From: Melastoma dodecandrum
Taxonomy: Eukaryota > Streptophyta > Magnoliopsida > Myrtales > Melastomataceae
Reading direction: 5' to 3'
Length of the DNA stretch: 64,000 nt
NCBI GenBank assembly: GCA_029817715.1
Contig: JARUPY010000605.1
Location: 3,286,001 to 3,350,000, forward strand
Part shown: positions 12,601 to 23,486 of the stretch, piece by piece
Layout: each line of letters starts with the position of its first letter
Position numbering within the stretch: position 1 is the stretch's first letter
Notes under the pieces: model-generated
The model's database searches: none
What the model saw: the letters and a program-made list of their open reading frames with translations, nothing else
Told to the model about the DNA's origin: nothing
Position numbers and translations under genes: made by a program

Positions 12601-13083
12601 CTCCATCCCCAAAACCTCTGCGGGCAATCCACCAAACAACCCATGAAAGGGCATGGCGAGAATCCTAAGCTCGCTGAGGTTGGCTATGGCAGGCGACAAC
12701 TTCCCGACCAACTTCCCCTCACTCCCCACACAACTCCTCCTAACGCCGTGGTAATAAACCGGAAACTGAGCAGAATCACCACAAAGGAACCGAGACTCCG
12801 CGCCACCTCCGACGCTCCCAGACACGTTGAGGGACACGACCCGTGAATTCCCATCACAGGAAACGCCGAACCAAGAGCAACAGCCCTTCCCGGACGAATC
12901 CAAGACCCAGCTCGAAAGAACCCCCGATGGATCCGACAGCGACTTCTTCAGCTCAAGGAGCGCCGACCCGTCGGGATCGGCCACCGAAACCCCCTCCGAG
13001 CAGCCCCAGCAAAACGAGCACAGGAACAACAACGCGAGCAGCATTGACCGGATCGTTGACTCGGGACACGCGCTCCTTTCCAT
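9700..13083 (-). CDS. RPK2: RPK2/TOADSTOOL2-type LRR receptor-like kinase
   Basis: This intronless reading of 1127 residues is a plasma-membrane receptor kinase. A hydrophobic signal peptide ([15 protein letters not shown], about residues 13-28) is followed by an LRR N-cap ([22 protein letters not shown]), about twenty LRRs with N-glycosylation sites, and a transmembrane segment (about 787-809) ended by RSRRR. The kinase has the glycine loop GSGGFG (855), catalytic Lys in AVK (876), HRD (970-972), DFG (990-992) and APE (1016-1018), so it looks active and of the RD type. RPK2 works in CLV3-peptide signalling in the shoot meristem and in anther and embryo patterning. The reading stays open upstream to an ATG at 13213-13215, but the extra 44 residues would precede the signal peptide, so the start at 13083 is preferred. 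Length is close to Arabidopsis RPK2 (about 1150). Confidence 0.93.
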   Translation of the reverse strand: MERSACPESTIRSMLLALLFLCSFCWGCSEGVSVADPDGSALLELKKSLSDPSGVLSSWVLDSSGKGCCSWFGVSCDGNSRVVSLNVSGSVGGGAESRFLCGDSAQFPVYYHGVRRSCVGSEGKLVGKLSPAIANLSELRILAMPFHGLFGGLPAEVLGMEKLEMIDLEGNSFGGTLPGQIGGLRNLRVLNLGFNGISGEIPSTISGLGSLEVLNLAGNSLNGTLPGFVGQLRAVYLSFNQFMGSIPSEIGKNCGKLEHLDLSGNFLGGRIPSSIGNCLGLRSLLVYSNMLEEGIPAELGQLRSLEVLDLARNTLSGPVPPELGNCANLSILVLSNMLNPTQPWNTTGDVILSKFYTMNDDYNYYQGELPAEVTSLPKLRILWAPRANLKGKIPDRWGNCESLEVVNLAQNLLIGQVPPQLNQCKNLRFFDLSSNRLNGEISWVMDIPCMTLFNISGNALSGQLPQINGSICLSPHHLDGTGDSPAVYLSSYAYSSLGDSLSSTLASVDTIVVYHDFSQNNFTGSLNSLPMVSERMGGRTMYVFSAGDNDLSGPILPNLLMNCGGAWDGVLVNISRNRLSGPIPSGLGSSCKSLIAFDASHNQLTGTIPSSLGELTSMVILDVSWNSLQGPVPSALGNMQAMIFLSLAGNGLDGSIPTSLGRLQYLEVLDLSSNSLSGEIPDDIVMLRYLKALLLENNRLSGHLPSDLKNTKTLVVFNVSLNNLSGPLPTNDSLLNCNDILGNNFSRPCGSNLAAPSTNLQRADSQNYAASPVGSQNPGHSFSSIEIASIASAAAIVSVLLVLIVLCVYTRSRRRNLNLGPVRKELTVFNDIGVRLEFEDVVCATGGFNASNCIGSGGFGATYKAEVAPGILVAVKRLAVGRFQGIQQFHAEIKTLGQLKHESLVTLIGYHASETEMFLIYNYLPGGNLERFIQERSNWPVDWRVLHKIALHVASALVYLHSKCVPRVLHRDVKPSNILLDNDYNAYLSDFGLARLLGTSETHATTGVAGTFGYVAPEYAMTCRVSDKADVYSYGVVLLELLSDKKALDPSFSSYGNGFNIVQWACMLLRQGRAKEFFMAGLWNVGPHDDLIEVLHLAVVCTVDSLSTRPTMKQVLHRLKQLQPPAR

Positions 13084-14017
13084 CAAACGACGGCCCCAGA
13101 CGACAACGACCCACTCGAAATCACCCAAAAGTGTGTCCGCCAAAAGGCACCTCGCCGCAACCTCTGACACGACCCAACCGACCAGACAGTCTTCTATGGG
13201 ACGGAGTTCACTCACTTCATGAGGAAAGATGGGATCTTTGTCGAGCCTAATCGCTCGGCCATGGACGGGGGGAAGGAATTGGGGATTGGTCGGAACTGGG
13301 GTGTCCGAGAAAACGCGTGGTCGGATTTTTGGCTGGTGAAAATATTTAATAAAGAGAAAAGAAAGTGTTGAGTTTGATTGTGCTTCCTTTCTTCATTCCA
13401 GCTTCTCTCTCCTCGTCTTTCTTTTGCCATTTTTCCATCCTTCCCATAAATCTTACCACATTGTGTGTTGTTTGTTTTGGGTCTAAATTTGATTTTTCTA
13501 AATGGGCGTGAGTGTTATTAGTAGTTTGTTTGGGGGTCCCCCAAAAAGTCCCACGTTACATCAAACAAGTCACGTCACATTCGAATACGACACGTAATAA
13601 TTAGTGTGGCAATGCTTTAACATATCCATAACACAAGGCAGCCAGGCAGGCAATCGACTTATGAGAAGAGAAGGGCTACCCACCCTATAATTGAGTTTGT
13701 TTTTCTTTTAATTTTTGTTTTTCATTTGAGCTTTTGTTTGGGTGAAATGAAAATGAAGTATAGACAGGGGAATGGCGTACAAATTGGGTTAATATATTTT
13801 TTTCTAAAAAATAAATATGGACAGATTGTTAAAAAGGGACTTATTTCCTCGGATTTGTCGACCGATTTTGGTATGTTTTGTTAAGGATTGTGTCGTTAGA
13901 ACAAGAATTCGACCGGAGAAATCGAAGATTTATCATATTATCATGCACTTCATGAATTCGAAGTTCTAAGAAGGCATTCATTCAATATGCGAAGCTCTTC
14001 TTTAAAGGAATGGACGT
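13084..14017. other. Upstream region of the RPK2-like gene
   Basis: Should include the 5' leader and promoter of the receptor kinase. No protein-like frame apart from the in-frame extension to 13215 discussed with that gene. The right edge abuts the inverted-repeat element at 14018. Confidence 0.5.
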
Positions 14018-14140
14018 GGCAAATGTGGTGCCTTCGGGACGTCCCGCCATGTACGAACCTGACGTCATCTTTTCGCATAAATAAATGAAAGCTGATGTGA
14101 TTTTCGTACATTTGACGTAAGTGTCGACATTAATTTCGTA
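14018..14140 (+). repeat. Left terminal inverted repeat
   Basis: Pairs with 15283-15395. The best-conserved block is GTCATCTTTTCG then ATAAATA and AAAGCTGA. The outermost ~31 bp match at about two thirds of positions. Confidence 0.75.
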
Positions 14141-14244
14141 CATATTTCATATACATTTCTTACATTTTTATAGTTTTATACAAAAAATTTTGTCATAGGT
14201 ACATTTTTTATATTGTACATATTTCGTACGTATGTATGAGTAAT

Positions 14245-15235
14245 GCATATTTGTACATTTTTCTTACATTACTATGGGTTTGTTGACTAATTCTTGTATA
14301 TATGTACGAAAATTATGAAATAAGTTGTACATATTTGTTCATTAATTGTACATATATACAATAAGTATAAAGTCAAAACATGTAATCTCCTCCTACATCG
14401 TACATATTTTATACATGTGTACAAAAATTTTTCAACAAACCTAGAGTAATGTACGAATAATATACATGTACATTAATCGTATATTATATGTACATATGTA
14501 CGGAAAATGTACAAATTCAAAACTTGTACATCTCTCCTTATTTTCGTACATATTTCATATATATGTACCATAATTTTACTAAAAGCCCGGTGTAATGAAC
14601 GAGTAATGTACGTTCGTATATAATTCGTACATTAGTTGTACGTACGTACAAAAAATGTACAAATGCAAAACATGTACTTCTCATCTTATTTCGTACATAT
14701 TTCATACATATATACAAGAATTTTCCAACAAACATAGAGTAATGTACGAATAATGTATACATACATTATTCATACATTTCATGTACATATGTATGAAAAA
14801 TGTACAAATTCAAAACTTGTGTAACTCCCCTTATTTCCATACATATTCTGTACATATGTACAATATCTACAAGCTTAGAGTAATGTACGAATAATGTACA
14901 TGTACAATATTCGCACATTACTTGTATATATGTACGAATAATGTACAATGACAAAACATATACCCATCATCTTATGTTCGTACATATTTCGTACATATGT
15001 ACAAGAACTTCCCCTCAACTCCATAGTAATGTACGACAAGTGTACGTGTATATTATTGGTACAATACTTGTATACATGTATGTTTAATGTACAATGACAA
15101 ACGTTTTACATATCATCTTATTTCGTACATATGTATAAGAATTAGCCTACAAACCCATAAAAATGTACAAAAAAATGTGTAAATGTACATTTCTGGTACA
15201 TTAATTATACACTTGTACGAAATATGTACAATGTT
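14245..15235. repeat. ~145-bp tandem repeat array rich in GTACATATGTAC palindromes
   Basis: The anchor TAATGTACGAATAATGTACA, in various states of decay, recurs near 14445, 14593, 14737, 14879, 15026 and 15160, a spacing of about 135-149 bp. Each unit carries several short palindromes (GTACATATGTAC, TACGTA) and a near-perfect ~32-bp palindrome around TGTACATGTACA. Open frames within it, such as 14538-14762, are by-products of the repeat and are not genes. Confidence 0.75.
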
Positions 15236-15282
15236 AAAAAATATACATATCACAAGATTTTTCGTACAAAACCATACAAATA

Positions 15283-15395
15283 TACGAAGTTAATGTCGGT
15301 ATTTATGTACGAAAATAGTGTCAGCTTTTGTATATTTATACGAAAAGATGACAGCAGCGTAAGTAGCGGGACATCTGGAAGGCGGAACGTTAGCC
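15283..15395 (-). repeat. Right terminal inverted repeat
   Basis: Reverse complement of the block at 14018-14140, with point differences and small length changes. Confidence 0.75.
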
Positions 15396-16237
15396 CCTTT
15401 TATTAACGGGTCGTCCCAATTAATGGACAAATAAATTGGAACCGACTATTAAACGAAATGAATGGTTGTTTGTTTTGCCCAAACCAAAAAAGAAATTTGA
15501 AAGGGAAAAGATTCCCCTAATCGTTAACCCACGAAACGTCCAAATTTCATCTCCTATAATAAGTTCCCTTATTTAGGTTATGTCTTTCAATCTACAAAAG
15601 ACACGTATTTTTAAAACCGTTACTTATATAGTCGGGAAAATTACGAATTTTCTAAGCCCGTTCTTTATTTATTTTATTTTATTTTAAAAGAGAAGGGACG
15701 GAAAAGGAGAGGGAAAAAAAAAGGAAAGAGGGAAAGAAAGAGAAGAGGAGAGGGACGTGGGGAGCTGGGGATGCGGGAGAGAGTTAAATGAAGGGGAAGG
15801 GGAGAGGGATTGGAAAAAAAGGAAGGGAATTGGAAAATGACAAATTAAGGGATGGGGAGGGGCGTGGGGTGAGACTGAGAGTCAGACAGGGAAGACGGAT
15901 CCCGCCTCTTTTCAACGAATTTTGAAATTCATCTTTTTTTATAAATTAAGAGACTAATTTTGAATAACGTTAAATTAAATATTATAATTTTTTATTATCT
16001 AAATTAATTAGATAAATTATTATATAAATTATGTACCTATCACAATACCGATATTTAAGCACATGTCACAATACCGATATCTGCTGCCCATTTATGTTCA
16101 CCCTATTTGAGAAGACAAAGTTTTGTTGGAGCGGGAACAATTGCAAAAAGAAGTAGAAGAGTCTGCCTGGAGATTAAGATCAAAATGGTTCCTTCAGCAA
16201 CTCGAATCCAACATGTTAGGCGCCTCACGATGGCACC
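15396..16237. other. Intergenic region with a ~215-bp homopurine-rich tract
   Basis: From about 15686 to 15900 the plus strand is almost entirely A and G (runs such as GGGAAAGAAAGAGAAGAGG). It is then AT-rich to the hAT element. A 14-bp phrase, CACAATACCGATAT, occurs twice near 16040-16080. No gene is seen. Confidence 0.55.
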
Positions 16238-16540
16238 TAGGGGTCGCAATTCGTGTTGTACGGATTTTAAACGGGTCGTGTCTTTTATAGGTTGGTGTTC
16301 CGAGACTTCAAACACGGGTCGCGACCTGTTTAACTAATCGAGTCTTCACATAAAAACCGTGAACTAATACAATTAATAAACGTATTAACCCGTTAAATAT
16401 TATAAAATAACAAAAATATATTCTTTAAAAATCCATGTATTTTATATTAGAAAATTAATAAAAAAATATCAAATATCATCTACTCAGTCTTTAAACTTAA
16501 ATCAACAGTTGACGGGTAGCGTTTTCAATGTATGGACCAG

Positions 16541-16735
16541 TGGCGGCTAGAAAAATAGTTGAAGGAGGCCAAATTAAATGAGAGGAAGTTTAAGGGGGGC
16601 CAAATTGAATGAGAAGAAATTTAAGGGGGTCAAATTAAATTATTTTAATTTAATAAAAAAATTAAGCCTAATTTTAATTTTTTTAACAAATATCAGGGCT
16701 CGTGGCCACCCTTGGTCTCCCTGACTGCGCCTCAC
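16541..16735. repeat. Possible nested repeat starting CAGTGGCGG
   Basis: Inside the hAT element a segment begins AGTGGCGGCTAG, contains direct repeats of a GAA(G)TTTAAGGGGG..CAAATT phrase, and ends near GTCTCCCTGACTGCGCC. The start resembles the common plant CAGTGGCGGAGCC type of transposon end. Boundaries and class are uncertain. Confidence 0.3.
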
Positions 16736-16857
16736 GTCTCGACCCATTGTCACCGGTTAAATCTTCAAGAAATGTTGCTGAAATCTCTAAAAAAGCAAAA
16801 TTTACATTACAAATTAAAATATAATTAACTTAAATAATTATTAATTACATTTTCCAT

Positions 16858-17125
16858 AAAGCCAATGCCTTGTATAAAGAAGTGTCTCAGCACTTTTTGA
16901 TTTTAATGAACTCCAGTATTTGATCTAGGATTCAACCTGCGGTACTAAATGCGGATTCCCAAGCCAAAGTAGAGATCCACGTACTTAACATATCACAAGC
17001 CATTCTTGTAATGTAGGCAAACCGAGATTGATTGCTTTTCCAATATGCCAACAAGTCTAAATCAACCTTTCTATTTATTCGCGTTCCATCCAAATATTGT
17101 TCTAATTCAGATTTTTTTGAAACAA
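16858..17125 (-). pseudogene. hAT transposase C-terminal dimerisation domain remnant (RICESLEEPER-like)
   Basis: Minus-strand translation reads KSELEQYLDGTRINRK, then DLLAYWKSNQSRFAYITRMA and STLAWESAFSTAG, then a stop in place of the usual Arg, then ILDQ. This is the family order (sELd.YL.e..., fD.L.WWK.N..r.P.LS.mArD.L..p.StvaSEsaFStgGrvld). At least one nonsense change and a frame disruption downstream show it is not functional. The N-terminal BED finger and catalytic core are absent. Confidence 0.8.
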
Positions 17126-17349
17126 CGATAAACTCTAATGTATTTAAAATTATTATTTTATTAAAAATTATACGGATTATAAAGGTTTATAAACTTGTCA
17201 AATTTTAAAATCCGAACCCGGACACATATTTTGTCGTGTCTAATCGGTCTTAACCCGTTTAGATAGAAGATACATTTAGTTAAACCCGAATCCGCTTTAA
17301 TTCATGTCGGGTCGTGTTCGTCTTAACATCTTCGTGTCTGTCACCTCTA

Positions 17350-18190
17350 ATAATACCTTTTAGAGTCGTTTTCTTAGGTCACCCCAATCATATGTAGTTT
17401 CTACTGCCTTGATAATTAGCATTAAGCTATCATAAATATGTGGTTTGTTTTTTCATTTTGAGGGACGGGCATCAACCCTTATCCCTCATAGAAATCGCTT
17501 TTTGTTCCACGCCTTTATCACATTTTCATCATTTCTGTATTTTGCATTTTGTGCTTAAACAACATTGGTGGTAAGGGATCGTTGGACTTGTCTTTTTTAA
17601 TATTAGCGGCCGCCACATTATTACTGTAATTTGTCCATCTTTTTCAGATACTCCGACGAATACTTCGGTAGCCAGCGTTTTCGTGTACTAACAATTTTAT
17701 AATTGGCTTCAAAGTTGTCTTTATAAAAAGGAAATAAGATAGTGGGGCGACGACCTGAGCAAATTATAGAAGTTTTGATTTTCTAAAGAGCTAATAGTTT
17801 TCTTGGCACCATAAAAATTATTAACCTAGTACTTCCTTCTTTTAATTATCTCTTTCCTCGCCTGCACGATTCTTAATCCTTCCTCTTTAATTATCTTTTT
17901 CCTCGTCTGACAATTCTTATCCAAGAAGAGGGAACATGGCGTCATGCTCACGCTCTTCTGACGTCATCGGTTTTCGGGGTTAACCTTGGACCGACCTTGT
18001 GTATCGGTCTGGCTAAGAAATTCACGAAGACCGGCGTCACTACATATTGATATGAAGCTGCAAGAATGAGGAGGCAAGGCCTACACGAATTCCCTCCAGT
18101 TTCATCTATCGACCAGAGGATGACCTATGCGCGACCTAAGCCTGCGAAGCTGACTACGGCGGAAACTACACTTTGGGATGTCTGGTTTCT
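17350..18190. other. Intergenic region with a short tandem duplication
   Basis: A ~52-bp phrase (CTTCCT..TTTAATTATCT..TTTCCTCG..CTG) is present twice between about 17830 and 17925. The rest shows no gene or element I recognise. It likely includes the 3' UTR of the minus-strand gene ending at 18191. Confidence 0.45.
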
Positions 18191-19205
18191 TCACTTCAGG
18201 GAGAAATTGCAGCGGAAGGAGCAACAACAGAAACATGAGAAGCAGTTCGACAACGCCGCCCGGACCGTCGTCTTGTGACCCGGTTGTGGTGGTTGCGGTG
18301 TCTTTGGCGGCGTTTCCTTTGCTCGTTCTGTCATTCTGTCTGTTGACGCATGAACTGAGGACGGTTTTTTATAGTTGCCGGCCAATCTGAGAAGGAAGTG
18401 AGGGTTAGTTCGTGAGCACGCTTGGTTCTTGTCGAAATTGATTGCGAGGGGGAGATTGGGTTGAAACTTACACGGGGAATGCGAAAGAGCCGGTGCTGGT
18501 GGTGGTCGCACTTCCATCGGATCGAACCGACAGGCTCGTCGAATCCCTAGAGTCTCCCAATGGAGAGAAACTCCCCTTGTTTCGTTCATTGCTGGACGAT
18601 TTACCGAGAATCGGACTATTCTCCTCGCCTGATGGTTCTTGTCTCCCGAGATCATGGCGACTGTCCCCTGGCCTTGGCGAGTTCGAAGCATTCATGGCCG
18701 CGGACGACCCGACGCTGTCTCGCTGCATGCCGACGCTCTCTGAAACCCGAGGCAACGCGATAGGAACGCTGAACACCTCGTCCAGCTTCGTCAGCTCGCC
18801 CGACTTGTACAACAGGAAGGCCGTGTGGTCCGTCGAGAAGCTGTCGTTCCCCGTTTGGATGCTGAACAACGACTCGTTCGACGCAATGCTCCAATCGGCC
18901 TGATCTGATGACCTGCTAGCGAAAACAGACGAGGGGATCCTGTTGGGATTGTACCCGGCCGGCGGTCTTTCCAGCAACGAAGTCGACAGAGTTCCAATTG
19001 TCGGACTCCTCGGGGGAGTGCCCGATGGGACCACAGGATCGACCTTGCAGTCGCGCAGCGCTGCGGCATTGTCTGAAAATGAGCCGCTGGGTTCGCTATC
19101 CGTCGTAACAGATGGCGATGACAGCGGCGAGGATGGGCTACCGGATCGCGACCTGGGTCGCGCGGCTCCGTTCCCTTTCGCGCCTTCTTTGTCAACTTCC
19201 TCCAT
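18191..19205 (-). CDS. Plant protein of unknown function with Ser-rich body and cysteine-rich C-terminal tail, 2 exons
   Basis: Exon 1 is 18472-19205 and exon 2 is 18191-18386. The intron 18387-18471 has a GTAAGT donor and a TTCTCAG acceptor, phase 2; the product is 309 residues. I do not recognise a named domain. The N-terminus is Ser/Pro/Arg-rich (PRSRSGSPSSPLSSPSVTT). A central block, NRIPSSVFASRSSDQADWSI then SNESLFSIQTGNDSF (about residues 87-122), looks conserved-family-like. The end, ALSNCFSCFCCCSFRCNFSLK (one residue over the quoting limit with its first letter dropped: LSNCFSCFCCCSFRCNFSLK), has six cysteines in ten positions, suggesting S-acylation or metal binding. The frame is continuous through the splice and both sites are canonical, so the gene looks live. 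No signal peptide or transmembrane helix is seen. Confidence 0.75.
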
Positions 19206-20046
19206 CTAACAATAACAACGACAATCACCATCAATCCAAAGGGCAACCTGACAACACCAAAATTTTACAAATTTTCGGAATTCCTCAAAAAACAGTGTAA
19301 ATTGACGAAGAAAACCAGACAAAATTCTCGACACTTAATCAACAAAAAAAAAAAAACAAATAGTCCTAAATAAATTGATGTTCACCTGAATATAATCCGG
19401 CAGATTAAACTTGGCGGTGATCAATTTTAATTACCAGAAGAAATCTAATGATTCGAAGGCATATGACAATATTTGTTAATTTACAAAAGCTTTTTTTCTG
19501 GGTAATGATCAAAATTTGTCAGTTTCTTTAATTTAGTTTTTTTTTTTTGGTTCTTTTGAGGGGGACAAGAAGGGTTTCTTTTCTCTGTTTTCAATAAAGA
19601 AATAATTAAAAAAAAAAAGACATGGAAGAAAACTGTGGTGGCGAGACAACCTCGGAGAGACACGACAAAACGAAACGGTCAGAAAACTCCAAATCATTCC
19701 CTTGAAAGGGATATAGTTAAACAAAAACAATGCCACGAGGGCCTTCGTCCTAATCTGTTTTGCTGGAGGGGGGAGGCTTCCTCGTATGATGGTATCATAC
19801 TCTCCTGGTCGATTTGCAACAATCTAGAGCTAGCAAGAGTGAAGAGTTCCCAAAGTCAAGATTCTATTTCTCTCTCTTTGGTAATGGAGTCGCACATGCA
19901 AAAATGTGAGGACCGAAGCCCACCCCCAGGGAAAAATTTGACCCGAAACATGAAACTATTATGTTTCAAAGAGTGAGGGAAAAAAAAATAAGATGAAGAG
20001 ACTAATTAATCCATTATTTATTGGTGTCAGTTGCGTGGAGTTCAAT
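19206..20046. other. Upstream region of the unknown gene, no gene seen
   Basis: Contains A- and T-homopolymer runs (near 19345 and 19537) and no protein-like frame. Ends at the target duplication of the Copia element. Confidence 0.5.
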
Positions 20047-20051
20047 CTAAT

Positions 20052-20368
20052 TGTAAGTAGAAATGATAAAGCATGACAGAGAAACGCATAAAGAATGTGC
20101 AGAGATGAAGTCATGGAAAAGATGCTGAGAAAGAAAAAGAAGAATGAAGAGCCTCACCGGAAGATATAAGCCTATTTGCATATGTTAATAAAAGGATATC
20201 AATACATATATGGTTGTTGTGTTTGTTTTAAAACTCAGTAAAGGGGTATCGAATGTATATCTGCACATATAGACAAATTGAATGGATTTAGAAAATACAA
20301 CAAAAGAGAGATGAAGGTTCTTTTAGGATTTACTCTCGTCTTCCTCATTTACTCTCATCAAACTTTCA
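20052..20368 (+). repeat. Copia-1 5' LTR
   Basis: Begins TGTAAGTAGAAATG and ends ACTTTCA. It aligns along its length with 23487-23809. Confidence 0.9.
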
Positions 20369-20380
20369 TGATATCAGAGC
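20369..20380 (+). other. Copia-1 primer-binding site
   Basis: TGATATCAGAGC directly follows the 5' LTR. It differs by one base from TGGTATCAGAGC, the usual initiator-tRNA-Met site of plant LTR elements. Confidence 0.8.
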
Positions 20381-20499
20381 GATGGCGAAGGGAAAGAGGG
20401 TGAGAGCCATGAAGATAAAAGCACCGGAGAGCCCATTGTCTCCTTTCTTTGTCAATTTGACAGATCTGTAGACAGTGGCGTTAGTGTCGCCAGAACTGT

Positions 20500-21200
20500 C
20501 TGATGGAAATTATGTTTCCTGACGGATCGTTTGAGCTGGCTTTGTTAATAAAAAACAAGATGGGTTTTGTTAATGGAACGATACCGAAGCCGGAAGTAGG
20601 AAGCTGTCAGTATGGGGTGTGGAAGCGTTGTGATAACTTGGTTAAGGCGTGGTTGCTGAAGTCAGTCTCCACTCCGATTGCTTTGACAATCTTTTACCTA
20701 GACATAGCGAAGGAAATTTGGGACGAGCTGCAGGAAAGGTACGGAATACCCAATGATTCTAGAATATATTACTTACAACTGCAATATTCTCTGCTAGTGC
20801 AAATAACTAAATCTGTTCCTTTTATAGTGAATTATTATCTCTACTACATGAATTGAGGGTTTTTAGACCACATCAACGTTGTTATTGTGGAAAGTGCATT
20901 TTCGGATGGGAAAAATTGTATGTTGAACAACAACAGAAGGATGCGGTGTTTAAGTTTTTGAATAGGCTAAATAAGAAATTTGCAGACTTAGATCACATAT
21001 ATTGCTGAGGAAGCCATTTCCCATGCTCGGAGAAGCTTTCAACATAATTAAGAGGGAAGAGCTGCAGCTGAACATGACAACCAAAGAGAGTATGTTTCAA
21101 GGTAATCCAATGGCAGCAGTAACGATGTTGGATGCCGGTCAAAATGCAGTAGGAGAAGCGCTGCAGATAAACATGTGGCTTTTGTAGAGAAAAGGAAATA
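20500..21200 (+). pseudogene. Copia-1 gag remnant
   Basis: The frame at 20503-20856 reads LLIKNKMGFVNGTIPKPEVG, then VKAWLLKSVSTPIALTIFYL and AKEIWDELQERYG, the pattern of Copia gag (retrotransposon gag/UBN2 type). It is broken by stops after 20856; further gag-like sequence continues in other frames to about 21200. A zinc-knuckle is not clearly readable. Confidence 0.75.
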
Positions 21201-21499
21201 CCTAGGAGAGTTGTTTTGTGAAAATTGAGAAAAGAAAGGACATCTTAAAGACAAGTACTATTTCCTTGCTGGTTTTCCTCCGAGTCAGAAAGGAGAAAGA
21301 GGAAGAGGTAGATTCTCTTCTAGAAATGAAGGAACGGGTGGCAGAAAGGTGAGCTTTGCGATGTCAGATGGTAGAAACCAAATGCAGCAGAACTCATTTC
21401 TTATGAATTTGACAAAGCAATAGGTACCTAAGCTTCTTGCCCTGATCAGTGTGGACACTCCTGGCCAAGTTAGTGCAATGGCAAACCAGGGCAATCTTA

Positions 21500-22760
21500 A
21501 AATGCATCTCTTGATCCATTACCACCTAGCCATTTCTCAAGTATCCTGTTTTATCTTTACTGAATTGTCAACTCCTATACAGATACAACTCCCGAATAAT
21601 TCTACCACACACACAAGAGTCGTTAAGATTATGAATGATCTAATCCTTGAAATAACTTTATTTGTTCCTACTTTCTTATTTAACATATTATCAGTTAGCA
21701 AGCTGCCAGAAAAAGGGCATGTTTGTCTTGTATTCTCACAAAATTTATGTCATATTCAGGCCTTACCCAGTTGGAGGACGATTGGACTTGCTAGAAGAGA
21801 GGGCAACCTGTATGTGCGTCAAAAGGGAGTTGGGACAAGATACTCATGTGCCCAGTTCAAGTCAGACCTATTACATATTTTACCAATAGAACAATACCAA
21901 TGCATAACATAAGTAATGTACAACATCATCCATTTTGGATGACTCTGACTTGTGGCACTTGAGGTTGGGCATGTTTCGGCTGAAAAGCTCTCTGCTTTGC
22001 GCAAAATTGATGCTCCTGTTACTTTGTTATCACACAATGTGTGCTCTATTTGTCATGAAGCTAAGCAAAAATGCTCATCGTTTTCAATTAGCAGAATTCA
22101 AACATCAAAGCTTGTAGATTTGATACATCGTGACATTTGGGGGCCCTATTCACACATAGCATTAGGGGGTTACAAATATTTTCTTGCTGTTGTAGATGAT
22201 TTACACACGTGTAACCTGGGTCTTTTTGATGAAAACTAATCTAAAGTGCAAAATCTGATTAGACAATTTTATGTCTTCGTAGAGACACAACTCAGTAAAA
22301 TATTAAAGCTATTAGAAGTGACAATGACCTTGAGTTCAATTTATCATCTTTTTACAATGCACATGACATAACACACCATACATCTCGTGTTGCCACTCCA
22401 CAGCAAAATGGAGTGGTGAAAATCAAGCATCGACATTTGTTACAAGTAACAAGAGCATTATTGTTTCAAGCTAACTTGCCTAATCTTCTCTAGGGTTATG
22501 CTTTGTTGGCTGCAACACATATCATTAATAGGCTGCGCAGTAGAATTTCACACCATAAATCCCCCTATGAGCAATTTTTTCTCAAAAAGCCTTCATATCA
22601 CCATATGCGTGTTTTTGGCTCGTTATGCTATTCTTGTACTCTGGAACATGGCCAGAAAAAGCTAGATATACATGCACGAAGATGTATTTTCTAGGATATC
22701 CATTTGGCACTAAGGGCTACTACCTTCTTGATGTTGAAATCATAAACTGAAGCATGAAGT
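21500..22760 (+). pseudogene. Copia-1 pol remnant: protease region, pre-integrase and integrase
   Basis: In order: a protease C-terminal part (LFNILSVSKLPEKGH), GAG-pre-integrase (GHVSAEKLSALRK..CSICHEAKQK), integrase core start (LVDLIHRDIWGPYSHIALGG) and a late integrase part (ATPQQNGVVKIKHRHLLQ, then HIINRLRSR..SPYEQFFLKKP and VFGSLCYSCTLE). Several frameshifts and stops are present, including TAG where Trp is expected near 22492. Confidence 0.8.
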
Positions 22761-23089
22761 AGAACAACCGGTGGTAGATGTGAGTGCCTATAGGAGATTA
22801 GTAGAGAGGTTGATTTACTTGGGGCTGACACGACCATAAATGACTTATTCAGTTCACATGTTAGCATAGGACATGGACAAGCCAACGAAGAGATATTGGG
22901 ATGCATCCTACTTGGGGCTGAAAGGGACACGAGGCAAGGGAATTTTCTTAGGGGGCAGAACCACAACTTCTGGCCTGCTCGGACAGTGACTGGGGAGGAT
23001 GCATTAAAACATGGTTGGAGGTCAGTGGTAAGCTGGAGGTCATTAAAAATCAACGACTGGTTTCAACATCTTCTTAGGAGACTCGCTAG

Positions 23090-23478
23090 TAAGCTGGAGG
23101 TCAAAGAAGTAAAGAACAATAGCAAGAAGCTCTACGAATGCATAATATAGAGTGGTGGCAACAACAACTGTAGAGATCATTTGAATGCTAACGTCATTGA
23201 GAGACTTTGGGGTGACATTGAAGACATCAATACCCATGTTTTGTAATAACAAATCCACCATTCATATCAGCAAAAATTCAGTGTTTCATGAGCGTACAAA
23301 ACACTTGGAGATAGATTTGCACTTTGTGCGTAAGAAGATAGAAGAAGGAATCATCGAGGTGATACACATAAGGACCCATCATCAAATTGTAAATTTGTTC
23401 ACGAAGGAACTGCATCTTGGGAGGCTGGACTTTCTACTTGACAAGATGGGGATGCAAGATATCCATAGTTCCCATTAG
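23090..23478 (+). pseudogene. Copia-1 RNase H C-terminal remnant
   Basis: The translation resembles SWRSKK..RTIARSST near 23090-23140, then MFCNNKSTIHISKNSVFHER and TKHLEIDLHFVRKKIEEGII, the conserved end of Copia RNase H. The reverse transcriptase expected between the integrase (ending ~22760) and this point is replaced by ~330 bp of unrelated sequence that includes a short duplicated phrase (GTAAGCTGGAGGTCA near 23028 and 23089). Confidence 0.8.
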
Positions 23479-23486
23479 AGGGGGAG

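Larger units (their letters stand above)
14018..15395. mobile_element. Non-coding element with long terminal inverted repeats and an internal satellite array
   Basis: The first ~123 bp and last ~113 bp are diverged inverted copies of each other. Matching blocks, in the same order when one end is reverse-complemented, include GTCCCGC, GTCATCTTTTCG, AAAGCTGA, ATTTTCGTACAT and GACATTAA..TTCGTA. Between them lies AT-rich DNA built from ~145-bp repeats. No transposase-like frame is present. The architecture fits a foldback or Mutator-like non-autonomous element. Terminal bases look like GGC..GCC, but I could not find a convincing target-site duplication, so the superfamily is open. Confidence 0.75.
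16238..17349 (-). mobile_element. Degenerate hAT-superfamily DNA transposon
   Basis: The left end TAGGGGTCGCAATTCGTG and the reverse complement of the right end TAGAGGTGACAGACACGA are imperfect terminal inverted repeats. Subterminal GGGTCGTG-type motifs lie at both ends, as in plant hAT elements. The 8-bp flanks are ATGGCACC and ATAATACC; they match at 5 of 8 and all three differences are transitions, consistent with an aged target duplication. A hAT C-terminal dimerisation domain lies inside on the minus strand. Clearly dead. Confidence 0.7.

Noticed and set aside
13084..13215. N-terminal extension of the RPK2-like kinase
   Set aside because: In frame and open, but it would put 44 residues before a clear signal peptide; the ATG at 13083 fits the family better.
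14538..15406. Several 60-75-codon frames
   Set aside because: They are translations of the satellite array and inverted repeat, rich in Tyr/Val/Lys repeats, with no family resemblance.
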